A stretch of 64,000 bases of DNA, from assembly GCA_029961685.1 (NCBI GenBank), contig JARWKL010000042.1, positions 124,001-188,000 of the forward strand, written 5' to 3'. Position 1 is the first letter of the stretch. Each line of letters begins with the position of its first letter. Source of the stretch: Aristolochia californica (Eukaryota; Streptophyta; Magnoliopsida; Piperales; Aristolochiaceae). The position numbers were made by a program, and so were the translations under genes. The notes beneath the pieces were generated by a model that had not been told where the DNA came from, searched no databases, and worked only from the letters and a program-made list of their open reading frames with translations. Positions 10,600 through 21,802 of this stretch are shown here, piece by piece.

Positions 10600-12495
10600 T
10601 CCACAGTTTAAGCTTGTGTCTCGGGATGTCACATTTTTTGAAGACTCTCCATATTATTCTGATAATTCTCCTCCAGGTTTATATTCCATACCAGGTTTTC
10701 CTCGATCGGTTGTGCCCCGTGCTATAGAAACCACTCTACCCCAGAAACACTGGTTGACACCACACCTGCTAAGTTGTCGGATCCTAATGAGGTAAGTCCA
10801 TCTTCTCCAATTATTTTCGGCCCAAAATATGATACTCGTCCTATTGCTATTAAAAAAGAGCACCATGCCTTCTACTTCTCATCCCATAACAAACTTTGTG
10901 TCTCATCATCGTCTATCTCCTGTTTGTTGTCAGTTTCTATCGGCTATTTCCTCTGTACATGTACCATAATCCTATCAAGAGGCTCTCAAACATCCACGGT
11001 GTAAGGCAGCTATGGATGAAAAAATGCAGGCTATTTATGAAAATCAAACATGGGCTCTAGTCCCCCTTCCTTCAGATAAGAAACTCATGGGTTGCAAATG
11101 GGTATTTACAGTGAAACACAATCCGGATGGGTCCGTGGCTTGGTTGAAAGCTTGCCTTGTTGCTAAAGGCTATACACAATGTTATGGCATTAATTATGAA
11201 GAAACCTTCTCTCTAGTGGCTAAATTAAACTCTGTACGTTTGTTATTATCTCTGGCAGCTAACTCTTCTTGGCAGGTCTATCAACTTGATGTAAAAAATG
11301 CTTTTCTGAATGGGGATATAAAGGAGGACATTTATATGCAGAAACCACCTAGATATGTGGTTGAGGGGGAGTCCGTATGTTGATTACAAAAATCTATTTA
11401 TGGTCTCTAACAGTCGTCTCATGCATGGTTTGAAATTTTTAGCCAAGCACTCATACGGGCCAGATTTCACAGATGCTCTAGAGATCACTCGGTCTTTTTT
11501 AAGAATACACAGAAGAGCAAGGTAATTCTGGGCATATATGTTGATGACATTATTATAATTGGTAGTGATCCCGAGGGCCTCCAAAAGACAAAAGAAAAGA
11601 TATGTACTGAATTCAAGACAAAGGATCTCGGATTGCTCAAATATTTTTTGGGTATTGAAGTACTACAATTTAGACATGGAATTATATTATCACAAAGGAA
11701 GTATGTCCTTGACTTACTGGAGGAGACCGGAATGCTGGGATGTAGACCAACAGAAACTTCTATGGACTCGAATACAAAATTATGTGCAGGTACTAGAGAA
11801 GAAGTAGATGTCAGAAAATATCAAACATTGGTGGGAAGACTTATTTATCTTTGCATAACGAGGCTAGATATTTCATATACAGTCAGTGTGGTCAGTCAAT
11901 ATATGCACAAACCACAACTCAATCATTGGAAAATAGTAGAATGGATATTACGATATCTGAAAGGAACACCAAGAACAGGGGTCCTCTATAAAAATCATGG
12001 ACACTTCAACATCGTAGGATTCTTAGATGTAGACTAGGCCAGATCCCCGGATGACAAAAAATCTACTTCAGGATATTGTACGATAGTTGGAGGAAGGTTA
12101 CATGGAGGACCAAGAAAAATATTGTAGTTGCAAGGTCTAGTGCAAATTCAGAGTATAGAGCCATAGCACACACAGTCAGTCAACTCCTATGGATCATATC
12201 TCTCCTAAGTGAACTGGGTTTTTACAAAGAAATTCCTATGAATCTATATTACGATAATCAGGCTGCAATTTACTTCACCCCAAATCCAATCTTCCATGAG
12301 AGAACAAAGCATATAGAAATAGATTGCCACTTCATACGAGAAAAAATTCACTACCGCATCTTATCTCTCTAGCATATATCTTCACAGCACCAGGTTGTAG
12401 ACATTCTCACCAAACCAGACACTCACAAAATTTTGTCCAACATTTCAATCAAGCTGGGCATCTACGATGTTTTCTCACCCCAGCTTGAGGGTGTG
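10600..12495 (+). pseudogene. Copia pol remnant (integrase tail, reverse transcriptase, RNase H), 5'-truncated
   Basis: Starting abruptly at about 10600, the reading begins with the post-integrase segment (SRDVTFFEDSPYYSD), then reverse transcriptase (ENQTWALVPLP near 11035, QLDVKNAFLNGDI near 11280, the catalytic YVDDIII near 11540, LGIEVLQFRHGI near 11650), then RNase H (SANSEYRAIAH near 12140, HIEIDCHFIREK near 12320). In-frame stops at 11381 and 12036 and frame shifts break it into pieces. A purine-rich GCTTGAGGGTGTG precedes the LTR. The gag, protease, integrase core and 5' LTR are absent. It is closely related to the pol at 46918-49618. Confidence 0.9.
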
Positions 12496-13078
12496 TGTTA
12501 CAATGTGGGACCCACTATGGCCCCACAAGTTGGTGGGACCCACCATGAGCTCGAGAGGTGTCAACAAGAGTCCTCATACAAAGTGGCTCTAGCAAAGAGA
12601 TAAGGAACATGTGCTGGAATTAAATAGAAGATTTGAAGATCAAGTGGGACCACAAAGATACCATGAGCTAGAAGATCATGTGGGACCCACATGGTAAGAC
12701 CAATAGCTGGCTCTCTAGCTTGATTCATGTACTTAAAGAAGGTGTTTGTAGTTGAGTTAAATTAGTCTCTTAAATAGATAATGTAATCTTATCATGATAG
12801 GCTTATCTTGGAGAGTTCTAGTTGGAATGTAATTAGGAGTCCTAAAATTACTTTCACATGGACTCTATCACCTCCTCAACTATAAAAAGATATGATTGTA
12901 ATTCAAAATTCATCAAGCAAGTTTCTTTTTTTTTTTCTCTTTCGTGTGAAGTGTTCTCTCTCTACTCTCTTTTATTTTCCTTCTCTTCTCTCCTTACTCG
13001 AGAGCTCTTCTCTTTTTCCTTTTTTTCTTTCTATCTCCCCTTACTCGAGGTATTATTCATGGGATCCTAAATTCAACA
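12496..13078 (+). mobile_element. 3' LTR of the truncated Copia element (TGTTACAATG family)
   Basis: This 583-bp LTR starts TGTTACAATGTGGG and ends GGATCCTAAATTCAACA, directly after the polypurine tract. It matches the solo LTRs at 707, 17436 and 51569 and the 3' LTR at 49619. A TATA-like ACTATAAAAAG sits near 12882, followed by a pyrimidine-rich leader. Confidence 0.92.
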
Positions 13079-13079
13079 G

Positions 13080-13420
13080 GTTGAAATATAGAAAGAAATA
13101 AGAGATATAGAAATAAAAATGATATATACAAAGAAAGACGAAATATTGAGAAAAAAGATGAAATATTGAAAGAAAGATGAAATTTAGAAAGAAAGGCAAA
13201 ATATGGAAAGAAAAGGTGAAATATAGATAGAATAACTTAATACAGAAAGAAAAAGTGAAATATAGAAAAAAATATGAAATATTGACAAAAAAATGAAATA
13301 TAGACAGAATGCTAAAATAAAGATAGAAAGACAAAATAAAGAAAGATAGATGAAATATAGAAAGAAAGACAAAATATCTAAAGAAAGACAAAATATAGAA
13401 ATAAAGTGTGAAATATGATT
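13080..13420. repeat. AT-rich minisatellite, GAAATATAGAAAGAAAGAC-like units of about 18-20 bp
   Basis: More than a dozen imperfect units of the form GAAATATAGAAAGAAAGA follow one another. They create long low-complexity open frames on the minus strand (F, S, I, L, Y only), which are not genes. A short stretch of the same motif lies at 8750-8850, so the two may once have been one array split by later insertions. Confidence 0.85.
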
Positions 13421-13666
13421 CTTTTTATTAAAGAAATGCTTGAACATTGTGTAAATCAGATTGGGTTTGATAAGGAAAATACATAAGAAAAAAATTAATG
13501 TGTAGAGGGAAAAAAGGAGAAGGAAGAAGAGATAAAGCAAAAGAGACATGAGGGAAGATAAATAAGTATGATGGTTCAATTCAACCTTACTTCAACTGTC
13601 TCTCTTTCATATATTAAGCTCATATGTAAACTTAAAAGACGGCCATAGTGAATATATATACCTAGA

Positions 13667-13937
13667 AATAGAAAAGGTAGAAAGAACTAAATATAGTTGC
13701 ATATTGTTAAAACTACCCTTTAATAAATGATATATTACTGATTTTTTTTTGTTTTTTACTATTTGTTTGAAATAATTTGATAAATTTCTTTCTATTTTAC
13801 TAGGCACTTTTGTTGTTTATTAGAAGGAAGGAAATGGAAAAATTAGAAAGAACTAAATACAATTGAATATTTTTAAAATTGCCCTTTAAAAATGATATGT
13901 TACTGTTGTTTTTGTGTTTTTTACTTTTTTTTGAAAT
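13667..13937. repeat. Tandem duplication of about 170 bp upstream of a PDS5-like exon
   Basis: AGAAAGAACTAAATA, CCCTTTAATAAATGATAT and GTTTTTTACT recur at 13678 and 13847. The tail of the unit, GATAAATTTCTTTCTATTTTACTAG, is at 13779 and again at 14439 after an LTR. The unit includes a polypyrimidine/AG acceptor just ahead of the exon at 14470, so the duplication doubled a splice acceptor. Confidence 0.75.
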
Positions 13938-13941
13938 AAGT

Positions 13942-14431
13942 TGTTTTGAATTTAGGACTCCATGAATAATATCTTGAGCAAGGGGAGAGAGAAAGAAAAA
14001 AGAGAAAAGAAAAAGAGGTCTCTTGGGTAGAGAGAGGAGAAGAAGAAAAAATTAAAAAGAAGAGAGGGATTTCTTTCACGTGAATGAGAGAAGAGGAAAG
14101 CTTGATTGAATGCCTCAACCAAGACCCCCTATTTATACCATTTCCAATACATAATTAAGAAACTCCTTAATCAATCAGGATTCCTACTTTCCCTTATAAT
14201 ATATCAAAATAAGGAAGATAAATCAATCATATAAATCAAGGAAGATATGCAAATCTTTCCAACTCATGTTGGGAAAGATACCAGCTCATCATGTTCATGT
14301 GGGTCCCACTTGATCCTCAAATCTTTCAATGTATTCCAGCTCATTCCAGCTCATGTGGTGACTCCTCTTGGCTGACGTCCTCATGGTGGTTCACCATAGT
14401 TGCATGTCATGGTGGGTTCCACATTGTAACA
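13942..14431 (-). mobile_element. Solo LTR, TGTTACAATG family, inverted
   Basis: Read on the minus strand it starts TGTTACAATGTGG and ends CTAAATTCAAAACA, about 490 bp. It sits inside the second tandem intronic unit just upstream of the PDS5-like exon at 14470. The flanks ATAAG and ATTAG are at best an imperfect duplication. Confidence 0.82.
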
Positions 14432-14469
14432 ATTAGATAAATCTCTTTCTATTTTACTAGTCACCTTCA

Positions 14470-14657
14470 TTTATGCAAGATATTTTTCATTTGATAGTAG
14501 ACATCTTTAAAGGTCTAGGTGATATTCATCCACCTTCATTCGGAAGGTGGGTTGTTATCTTGGAAACACTAGCAAGATATAGGTCATCTGTTGTGATGTT
14601 GGAACTTGAATGTGATGACCTAGTGAATGCACTCTTCAGTAAATTTTTTGTTGTGGC
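14470..14657 (+). pseudogene. PDS5-like pseudogene copy 2, upstream exon
   Basis: The open stretch reads DIFHLIVDIFKGLGDIHPP, then VVILETLARYRSSVVMLELE and CDDLVNALFSKFF. This corresponds to the N-terminal HEAT region of plant PDS5, in the segment where the family has the conserved VILETLARYRSCVVMLDLEC. It is intact as an exon except that the right border lacks a GT donor. It is the first exon of copy 2 that I can recognise; more N-terminal exons are not visible. Confidence 0.85.
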
Positions 14658-14775
14658 CAGCCACTTGGATTCCATTGTCTGTACTGAACTTCTGCCAAAC
14701 TTATATATATAAGTTTTTTTTTTTTTTGAAAAACTTCTACGAACTTATGCTCATTGATATATGTATTGAATAGAT

Positions 14776-15194
14776 TATTGGATTTAGGATTCAATGATAA
14801 GGTCCTCGACCAAGATGGTGAGAGAAAGAAGAAGAGGAGAAGGAAAGAGAGGAAGAAGGAAGAGAGGAGAAAAGAGAGAGAGAGATGGCTAAAGAGATGG
14901 AAAAAGAGAGAGTTTGGGAGAGAAGTTTAAGGATGAATTTGAAAGAGAAGAGGGAAAACTTAATGATCAACCCCATGCCTTGAACATCTATTTATAGTTG
15001 AGAAAGAAAGTTTATAATGATTACAATGTCCTAAGGGTTACAAACTCTCAAAAAAAAGACATAAGTAGACATACTTCATCTTCTTTAATTACACCGTTGT
15101 GCCATCCTTGAATACCTTTAAATTACATCCTTTACCACCTCTTTGATGTGGGAAAGGTATTTACCTTAATGCCACTTTGAGATGTCTTCCAACA
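14776..15194 (-). mobile_element. Solo LTR, inverted, in a PDS5-like intron
   Basis: This is a 419-bp sequence from TATTGGATTTAGG to GTCTTCCAACA, flanked by a perfect TAGAT duplication at 14771-14775 and 15195-15199. In the minus orientation it begins TGTTGGAAGACATC. It contains CTATTTATAG near 14988 (a TATA-like box on either strand). Its outer TG was mutated to TA on one end. No internal region is present. Confidence 0.82.
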
Positions 15195-15199
15195 TAGAT

Positions 15200-16080
15200 T
15201 ATTTATTTTTTGAGACAATCGATTGAATAGATTGTAAAAAACCTTGTATTAAAAATGCAGGGTTTTCTGTTTGAAAGATGAAATTTCCCCTTTTTTGATG
15301 AATGGGTTACATAGATCCATCCACTTGTTGATCAATGCTGATTTTTGTTTTGATGCACCTCTTACCGTGTTGCTGGTATGTGTGTGTTAGATCTCCACAT
15401 GTTGTTCATGTGGCCATTTCATCCTCACTAGGAGTTGTTTGGTGATGCTCTTGTTCCTTGTCAAGCTGCTCCTACAGGACTACTAGGTAGGGACTGAAGT
15501 TAGGTGAGCTTTGATATCTTCTTCTACTATATGCTAATGGAAATGTTCTGGCAGGGTAATTCAGCTTCCTGTAGTTATCATAGATTTTGCTAGAACTTGT
15601 GAGACCTTGACTTATGGAGCCTTTTATCTCATAGTGATCCCAGTGAGTGCCTACATACTAGCCTATTTGTTCTTTAAAAATCCCATGTAAATTGGAAAGA
15701 GATCTCTATATCTTTAGTGCTTAGTTGATTCCAATCACTTAATATGTAGTCTGACTTTCATGTCATTGTTGTCTAAAACAACCCAAATAATTTCCCAAAA
15801 ATACATTATTGGATTGTCATATCCAAAATTTAAGATCAAGTGTTCTAATTTTTTTCTTATTATACAATAGACCAGCATAATTTCCAAGGGTGAAAGAGCA
15901 TTAGTTGATGTGTTTGTCTCTTTTACTGCACCACCTAGATGAGTCATGGTAATTTCTTGGGCATGGCTTCTTCATTAGGTACTTTACTGAATTTACTCTA
16001 TTGCTCCAGTTTTATGTAACCTCCATAACATTAAAATCTCCAAATCTTTGTGGACATTCAGTTGTCATAACCTTGCTTAC
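15200..16080. other. PDS5-like intron, no recognisable content
   Basis: AT-rich sequence between two PDS5-like exons. Apart from the solo LTR that ends at 15194 I see no repeat boundary, RNA gene or convincing open frame. Confidence 0.5.
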
Positions 16081-16136
16081 AAGATTTTTTGGTATAAAAG
16101 TAACTTCTTTTGCCTCATGTTTTTGTTGTTCTTAAC

Positions 16137-16610
16137 AAGGATGGGAGGATTAATGTAACTTCTCATATTGACCGCATCGTGTATGCAGTGATGATCATCG
16201 GGAAAATGCCTTACGTCAATGCAAAAAATTATGGTGCTTCTTTTAGATGAGAGTGAAGATGTTCCAAACAAACTCTTACTTAATTTTTTGTCTGTACTTG
16301 GCCAACAGAAAAGTGTGAGTTCTTGTTCTTGTTTATCTATCCCTTTGTTTTTTGTTTTTATATATCTTGTTGTTCTTGACAAGGATGGGAGGATTAAAGT
16401 AACTTCTCATATTGACCTCATCATGTATGCAGTGATGATAATTGAGAAAAGGCCTTACGTCTATGCAGAGTATTATGGTGCTTCTTTTCGATGAAAGTGA
16501 GGATGTTCCGAACAAACTCTTACTTAATATATTATTTGTACTAGGCGAGTAGAAAAGTGTGAGTTCTTGTTCTTGTTTATCTCTCCCTTTGCTTTTTGTT
16601 TTTAAATATC
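16137..16610 (+). pseudogene. PDS5-like exon tandemly duplicated (period about 244 bp)
   Basis: An exon with LLLDESEDVPNKLLLNFLSV (from about 16219) and its flanking intron recur about 244 bp later as LLFDESEDVPNKLLLN (about 16480). Both units begin with AAGGATGGGAGGATTAA (16137, 16381) and are followed by GTGAGTTCTTGTTCTTGTTTATC. The first unit has a frameshift between DDHRENAL and MQKIM; the second has a stop at GE-stop-KS near its donor. The family has this exon once, so the duplication would have corrupted splicing. Confidence 0.82.
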
Positions 16611-17435
16611 TTGTGACACGGGTCATGGGTGCGCATTTAAAAATGCAATCCTCATCTAGTCTCACATTTAAGACAATACTTCTCTCGCAACTTCTTTTTC
16701 ACATATTTTATTTTGTGGAACTTGTGATGCTAGGATATTTCTATGGCTGCATAGAGGCTTGCAATGAATGTTATACAACATTGTGCAGGAAAATTGGAAC
16801 CTTGCATAAAGTAGTTTGTTTGTCATCAATATCTGGAGATACCATTGTATAGAATGGTCAGCTCGATTACCATGATGTGATTGATGATTTATATGAATGT
16901 GCTCCTCACATTCTCTCAGGCATCCATTCATACCTTATGGGAGAATTGTTGGTACCCATTCTAATCTCATACTTGTATCTTTGGTGCATTCAGAGTTATG
17001 ACATTTGAAACGGATTTAGTCGATCTTTCTTGCGCTTTTCACCTTTAAACTGCTTAAACTCATTTTTCAAGATTATCAATCTGAAATGGTTTTCCTCCTG
17101 ATTCTTCTTATATGCAGACAAATGAATTAAATGTGAGTTTGAAAGTAGTAAAGCTACTTGGTGAACTATTTAGCTTGCCCGAACATGCTATCTCTAAAAC
17201 TTTTCAGCCTTTATTCTCTAAATTTCTGAAGAGATTGACAGACAAACTTATGGAAGTTCGTATTTTTGGGATCGAGCATGTGAAAGATTGTATACTTTCC
17301 AATCCTTCACGAATTGAAGCTCTTCACATAATTGGTAGGGAAAGTTTTCTACCCTCTGCACCATGTTTTTGTTGTAGAAAGATGGATCTTGTGGTGTTTA
17401 TTGATTCTTTATTTTGTACTTTTTTTCCTAGATGG

Positions 17436-17990
17436 TGTTACAATGTGGGACCCACCCTGAGGTTGTAGGATGCCAAGAAGAGTCCTCACCCAAGCTAACA
17501 CGAACTCAGAAGATAAAAATCACAAGCTGAAATGAGATAGAAGAAATGAAGATCAAGTGGGACCCACAAAGATACCACAAGCTGGAAGATCACGTGGGAC
17601 CCACAAGGATAAGACCACGAGCTGGTCTCCTCCCTTATTTCCACGTTATTGAAGAAGATTTATAGTTCAACTTATATTAGAACTCCATTAGATTGTGTTA
17701 TCCTTTCATGATAGACTTATCTTAGAGAGTTAGAGTTGGAATGTAATTAGGAAATTTAAGGTTAATTGTATAAGGACTCTATCACTTCCTCTACTATAAA
17801 TAGAGGTGTTGTAATTTGGATTAATCAAGTTCTATAATTCTCTCTTGAGTAAATCTCTTTCTCTTTGCTTGCCACACACCTTGTTCCTCTTTTCTTCTTC
17901 TCTCTACCCGAGAGCCTTCTTCCCCTTTTCTCCCTTTTCTTTCTATCTTCCCTTGCTCGAAATATTGGAAAAGAGATCCTAAATTCAACA
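17436..17990 (+). mobile_element. Solo LTR, TGTTACAATG family, same insertion as at 707
   Basis: It is 555 bp long, with TSD GATGG at 17431-17435 and 17991-17995, identical in site to the copy at 707-1222. It retains a block (GATCACGTGGGACCCACAAG and following bases near 17586) that is missing from the other copy. Confidence 0.92.
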
Positions 17991-18460
17991 GATGGATATT
18001 TTCCAACTGCCTTATCTGATAGGCTATTAGACTATGATGAAAATGTTTGAAAGCAACTTATGGCCGCAATTTATGATTTAGCTTGTCTCAAGTTGAAATC
18101 TATTCCAGCCGAGACGACTAGACTTGTTGCAGAGCGCCTTCGAGACAAATCGGTACTTGATCATTTTTTATTTTTTTCTATTTGTTAGCTTCAGATGTTG
18201 ATTTGTGGTAGATAACTCCTTTCCCAACATTTCAGCTGCTTGTCAAAACGTACACTATGGAGAGTCTAGCCGAACTATATAGCGTCTATTGTTTAAAGTA
18301 TTATGATGGATCAGACAATTTTGATGACTTTGACTAGATGTCGGGCAAGATATTGAGATGCCTCTATGACAAAGATCTCAGGTATGTTCTTTGTTTTACT
18401 GAATTTACATTGAATTTTTTCTATAGTACTTACTTATTTTTGAACTTTGCCATTGAAGGA

Positions 18461-18902
18461 TGTTGGGTTAAGCCTAGTTCCATCAAAAAATGACTACCCA
18501 CTTAGGAGGCCTATTGTTTAACCATATAACCCATTAACTTTACTTCCCATTTTCAATGTAAGACTTTTTCCACTCGACAATCCCGCTCACGTCCAAACTT
18601 TACAAATAACTGGCTTGAAACGTGGACACAAACTCTCAATGAGGAGCACAAACTCCTACTTCATGGAGCCCATGATATACATTCATACCTCATATGGAAC
18701 CCACAACACAGAGACAATTTAGGGAGCACAAATTGGGCATCGGCCTGTGCACACAACTTGCTTTGATACTACTATTGGGTGTTAGGATCAGTCTCTGGTT
18801 CCATCCCAAAATAACTAGACACTTAGGAGGCCTATTGCTCAACCATATAAACCTTTAATTTTTTTTGTCATTTTTCAATGTGGGACCTTTTCCCACCCAA
18901 AA
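18461..18902 (-). mobile_element. TRIM element, copy 2 of the insertion at 1694
   Basis: It has the same structure and site as 1694-2107, with terminal repeats starting TGTTGGGTTAAGCC and TATTGGGTGTTAGG and the primer-site complement CTTTGATACTAC between them. The flanks AAGGA and AGGGA differ from the original duplication by one base. The internal part keeps about 30 bases more than copy 1. Confidence 0.82.
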
Positions 18903-21236
18903 AGGGAAATATTGGTCTAGTTTGTGACACCTCTTTCAGTCTTATAAACCACAGAGATTTATCATCTCCCTATTTAACTTCTTTGTGCTCTTGTATTAGT
19001 TGTGTTTTGTTCGAATTTTTTGCTTGGGCTGGTATGATATTGTTTCAAGGCAATCACACCACTTAAAGGACAAAGACAGCTAATATCTTTTTAAAATCAG
19101 TTCAGTGATTTTATGCGGATATCATAGGTAAAATGACAACCAGTAAATTCACAAATAGTAATAGTTAAAATTGATGTTACAAAACATCTTAAGAAAACTA
19201 GCCTTCTTTATTGATTCCCAGATTTGTAGTTGTATTCTATTTTTAGATAATAATGTGATTGAGGGAATGGATGTTACCGAACATCTCACTAAAACTAGTC
19301 TTCTTTATTGAATCTCTAATTTTCTAGTTGTCTTGGATTTTCTATTTTATTGTTATTAAGGAGATTTTATTTTGGTTCAGTGTCAAAATTTGAACAATAT
19401 TCTGGTGTAACAAAATGTCCAAAAAGAGATTTAAGTTACAAAGTTGAGTTCTTTTCTACTATGTTGAAAAAAGTTCTTGTTTCATAATTACTCTATGAAT
19501 ATGAATGTCATTAATCTGATAAATTTATTTTTTATTTCAATCTACAAACAAGAATAGATGAAACTGATTTCAATCTATCTACAACAATTTTTCAAAGTCT
19601 ATCTACCAAGAATTAATGAAAAGAACATGAAGAATAGTGTGTTCATTCTCCTTAGAGTATGTGATGTTTCTAGCTTTCAGTTGTGTCTTGAGGTTTGTGC
19701 CAATCTGGTTTGTGAGAAATAAAACCTCTTTTCTTTAGTCCATCTCATGCTTCAGTAGTTAGGGGTTGCCCTCACGTGTGATTTCTCTTACAATTAAAAA
19801 TGTGATAGCTTGAATTGGTAATTTGGGTTACCAATTTTTTGTGAAGCATTTGTGCCCAGAGAGTTTCTTTTTCTATATATGGAGTATGTTTTTAAGACAT
19901 TGTTCTACATTCTACAGATCAGAGACTATTGAGGCTGCTCTTTGTGGTTCTCTAACCCCTACTAGCATTTCATTGAAAGATAAAGTTATTGGAAGATGGG
20001 CTCAAGCCAAAAATCTAAAATTTAGAAGCCCACACGTCAAAGGAGTGGCAAAGTGGTTATTTATGTTAAGTTCCATAAGGATGGCATGAAGATGTAAATA
20101 CATTGTCTTAGTATGTCTTTTAATCTATCGAGTTGTAACCCTAAGGCCTTTGTAACACTATAAATAAGAGCATTGTCTAAGAGGTAAGGCATTCAAGCCT
20201 TCTCTTCTCTTTGAGAAATTGTCCAACCATCCCCTCCTCTCCCTTGACGCATTTTCTCCTTCCCTTAATCCAAACCCTGCTCTCTAACATTCTTCTCCTT
20301 TCTCCCTCTTCTCTCTCTTCTCTCCTTCTTCTACCAAGTTAACCTAGAGTCATTCTCATGGGGTCCTAACTTCTACATGTTATGAGAGCATGGAGGTTGG
20401 GATCCCTATTCAAGTAGTTATGTCATCCATTCAAGAAACTTTTTTTATACAAGGAGTTCAGCCATGAAGAGATAGGTAAAATCTGTTTTTTTTTTCATAT
20501 TTCTCTCTCAATTTTTTCCCTCTTCTTGAATTCTTGATTCGCGTCAAGACAAGATAATCTTCATAAACATTGTGAAGATCTGTATTTTATGACTAAGAGG
20601 ATGTTGTAGTCTTAATCATCTTGTAGCAAAATTATATGATTGATCAAAGGTTGTCTTTTTCTGTTTGTTATTTAGATTCAGTTACCTTTATGTAACAGGA
20701 ATCAAACATTGTTGATATGGGATTCCAGCATATGTTGCTGTCAATTCTATAATCTAATGTTTCCCATGAGAGTGTGTTATGTTGTTGGATGACCGTTATA
20801 TGTTTGATGAAATTCCAACACTCACGTATACCTATTATTTTTGCGTTTGAACTTCAGCAATTGAATCTTTTTTTGTGTTGAAGTATTCCCATGAGTTGGA
20901 ATTTATTTTTCCAAGAAATTGTTCTCTGTTTGCAAAGAAAGGCCTTGACTAAAGTTGCTCTCGGGTTTGTGGTTAAGTTTGGATTAAGGATAAGAGTTGC
21001 ATTTATTATCTTCTCTCTATTGTTTTGATAAATATAAGAGAAGTTGAGTAGTTGCTGGTTCTTGTTATTACTTGACAAAACACCAAATTTTCCATGATTT
21101 TGTGCTTATTCTCGTGAAAATATTCTTTACTTATTTTTGGTGTCTACTATGGTCTATAGGTGCTTCAAATTACATTGTATAATTGTTATTTGAGCCCCTT
21201 TGACAATTGACCTCTCTAGTTGATTTTCGTCAACAT

Positions 21237-21366
21237 GGAGAGCGGACATATGAGTAATAAGAGTGACATACTCCGAATTACTAAAATTCCACTAAGAAGT
21301 CTTTCCAATTACCTCAGTTGGTCACAATCGGTACAGAGGGTTCTCATTACTCATGACCTTCTCAGT
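21237..21366 (+). pseudogene. Copia gag N-terminal fragment
   Basis: The frame from the ATG at 21236-21238 reads MESGHMSNKSDILRIT, then SWSQSVQRVLITHDLLS, the start of a Copia gag polyprotein. It closely resembles the minus-strand gag beginning at 41163. It is cut after DLLS by an inverted LTR at 21367. Confidence 0.85.
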
Positions 21367-21802
21367 TGTTGATATTAAGGACTTCATGGATTAAGCTCAT
21401 GAAGAAAAAGGGAGAGAGACTCATTGGAAGAAAACTAGAGGAAGAAATGGTTATGGACTTGATGCCATAACTCTCCCCCTGAAGCTCTATTTATAGATGA
21501 ATGAAACTACTGTATTACAATAATACCCTAAACTTAGGGTTTAGGGTTTAGATTTTTAACCCTAGAACTTTAACTTAATTACATCAATGCCATCTCTATG
21601 AGATGACTCTTTATTTACCATCCTGCCATCATTGTATGTAGGCCTATGGGCCTTCTCCTTGATCTATGGGTCTTGAACCCGACTTCTATATCTCTTGGAT
21701 GCATGGGTCTTCTTTGGTCTTATGGGTTTGGGCCCATATTCCAACATACTTGGATATGTGGGCCTTCCTTGGTCGTGTGGGCTTGGGCCCTATCTTCCAA
21801 CA
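21367..21802 (-). mobile_element. Inverted Copia-type LTR inserted in gag
   Basis: On the plus strand it runs TGTTGATATTAAGG ... ATCTTCCAACA (436 bp), followed by CTCCCCCTCAAGCT, which is the complement of a polypurine tract, so the element points to the minus strand. Internal sequence continues to the right. Repeated GTGGGCCTTCCTTGGTCGTG-like phrases lie within it. Confidence 0.75.

Larger units (their letters stand above)
16718..19986 (+). pseudogene. PDS5-like pseudogene copy 2, central exons
   Basis: Exons lie at about 16740-16951 (LAMNVIQHCAGKLE), 17118-17334 (FQPLFSKFLKRLTD), 18007-18152 (RLLDYDENV ... VAERLRDKS), 18236-18381 (KILRCLYDKDLR) and 19918-19986 (ETIEAALCGSL ... LKDKV). Shared with copy 1 are the stop after IK and the stop after DENV. 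Specific to copy 2 are a TAG before RLAMN, a one-base deletion before the SISGD segment, an acceptor changed to AA before 18007, and a TAG replacing Trp in the DDFD-stop exon. The last exon is cut in mid-codon by a Copia element and continues at 31059. The product would have been a nuclear cohesin regulator; no intact protein can be made. Confidence 0.88.
16718..20609 (+). repeat. Direct segmental duplication, right copy (partner 1-3822)
   Basis: Collinear with 1-3822; see that entry. Here the region continues into the rest of the Copia element and the downstream PDS5-like exons, so this is the more complete copy. Upstream sequence (14470-16717) presumably has its counterpart left of the window. 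Confidence 0.9.

Noticed and set aside
10284..10632. Overlapping 90-93 codon frames on both strands
   Set aside because: GAGAGGGAG-type purine runs with no conserved motif; only the short MSKMKHLLRKLHIGG start is informative.
13053..13579. Long minus-strand open frames (112 and 131 codons)
   Set aside because: They are read through a GAAATATAGAAAGAAA minisatellite and contain almost only F, L, S, I and Y; not coding.
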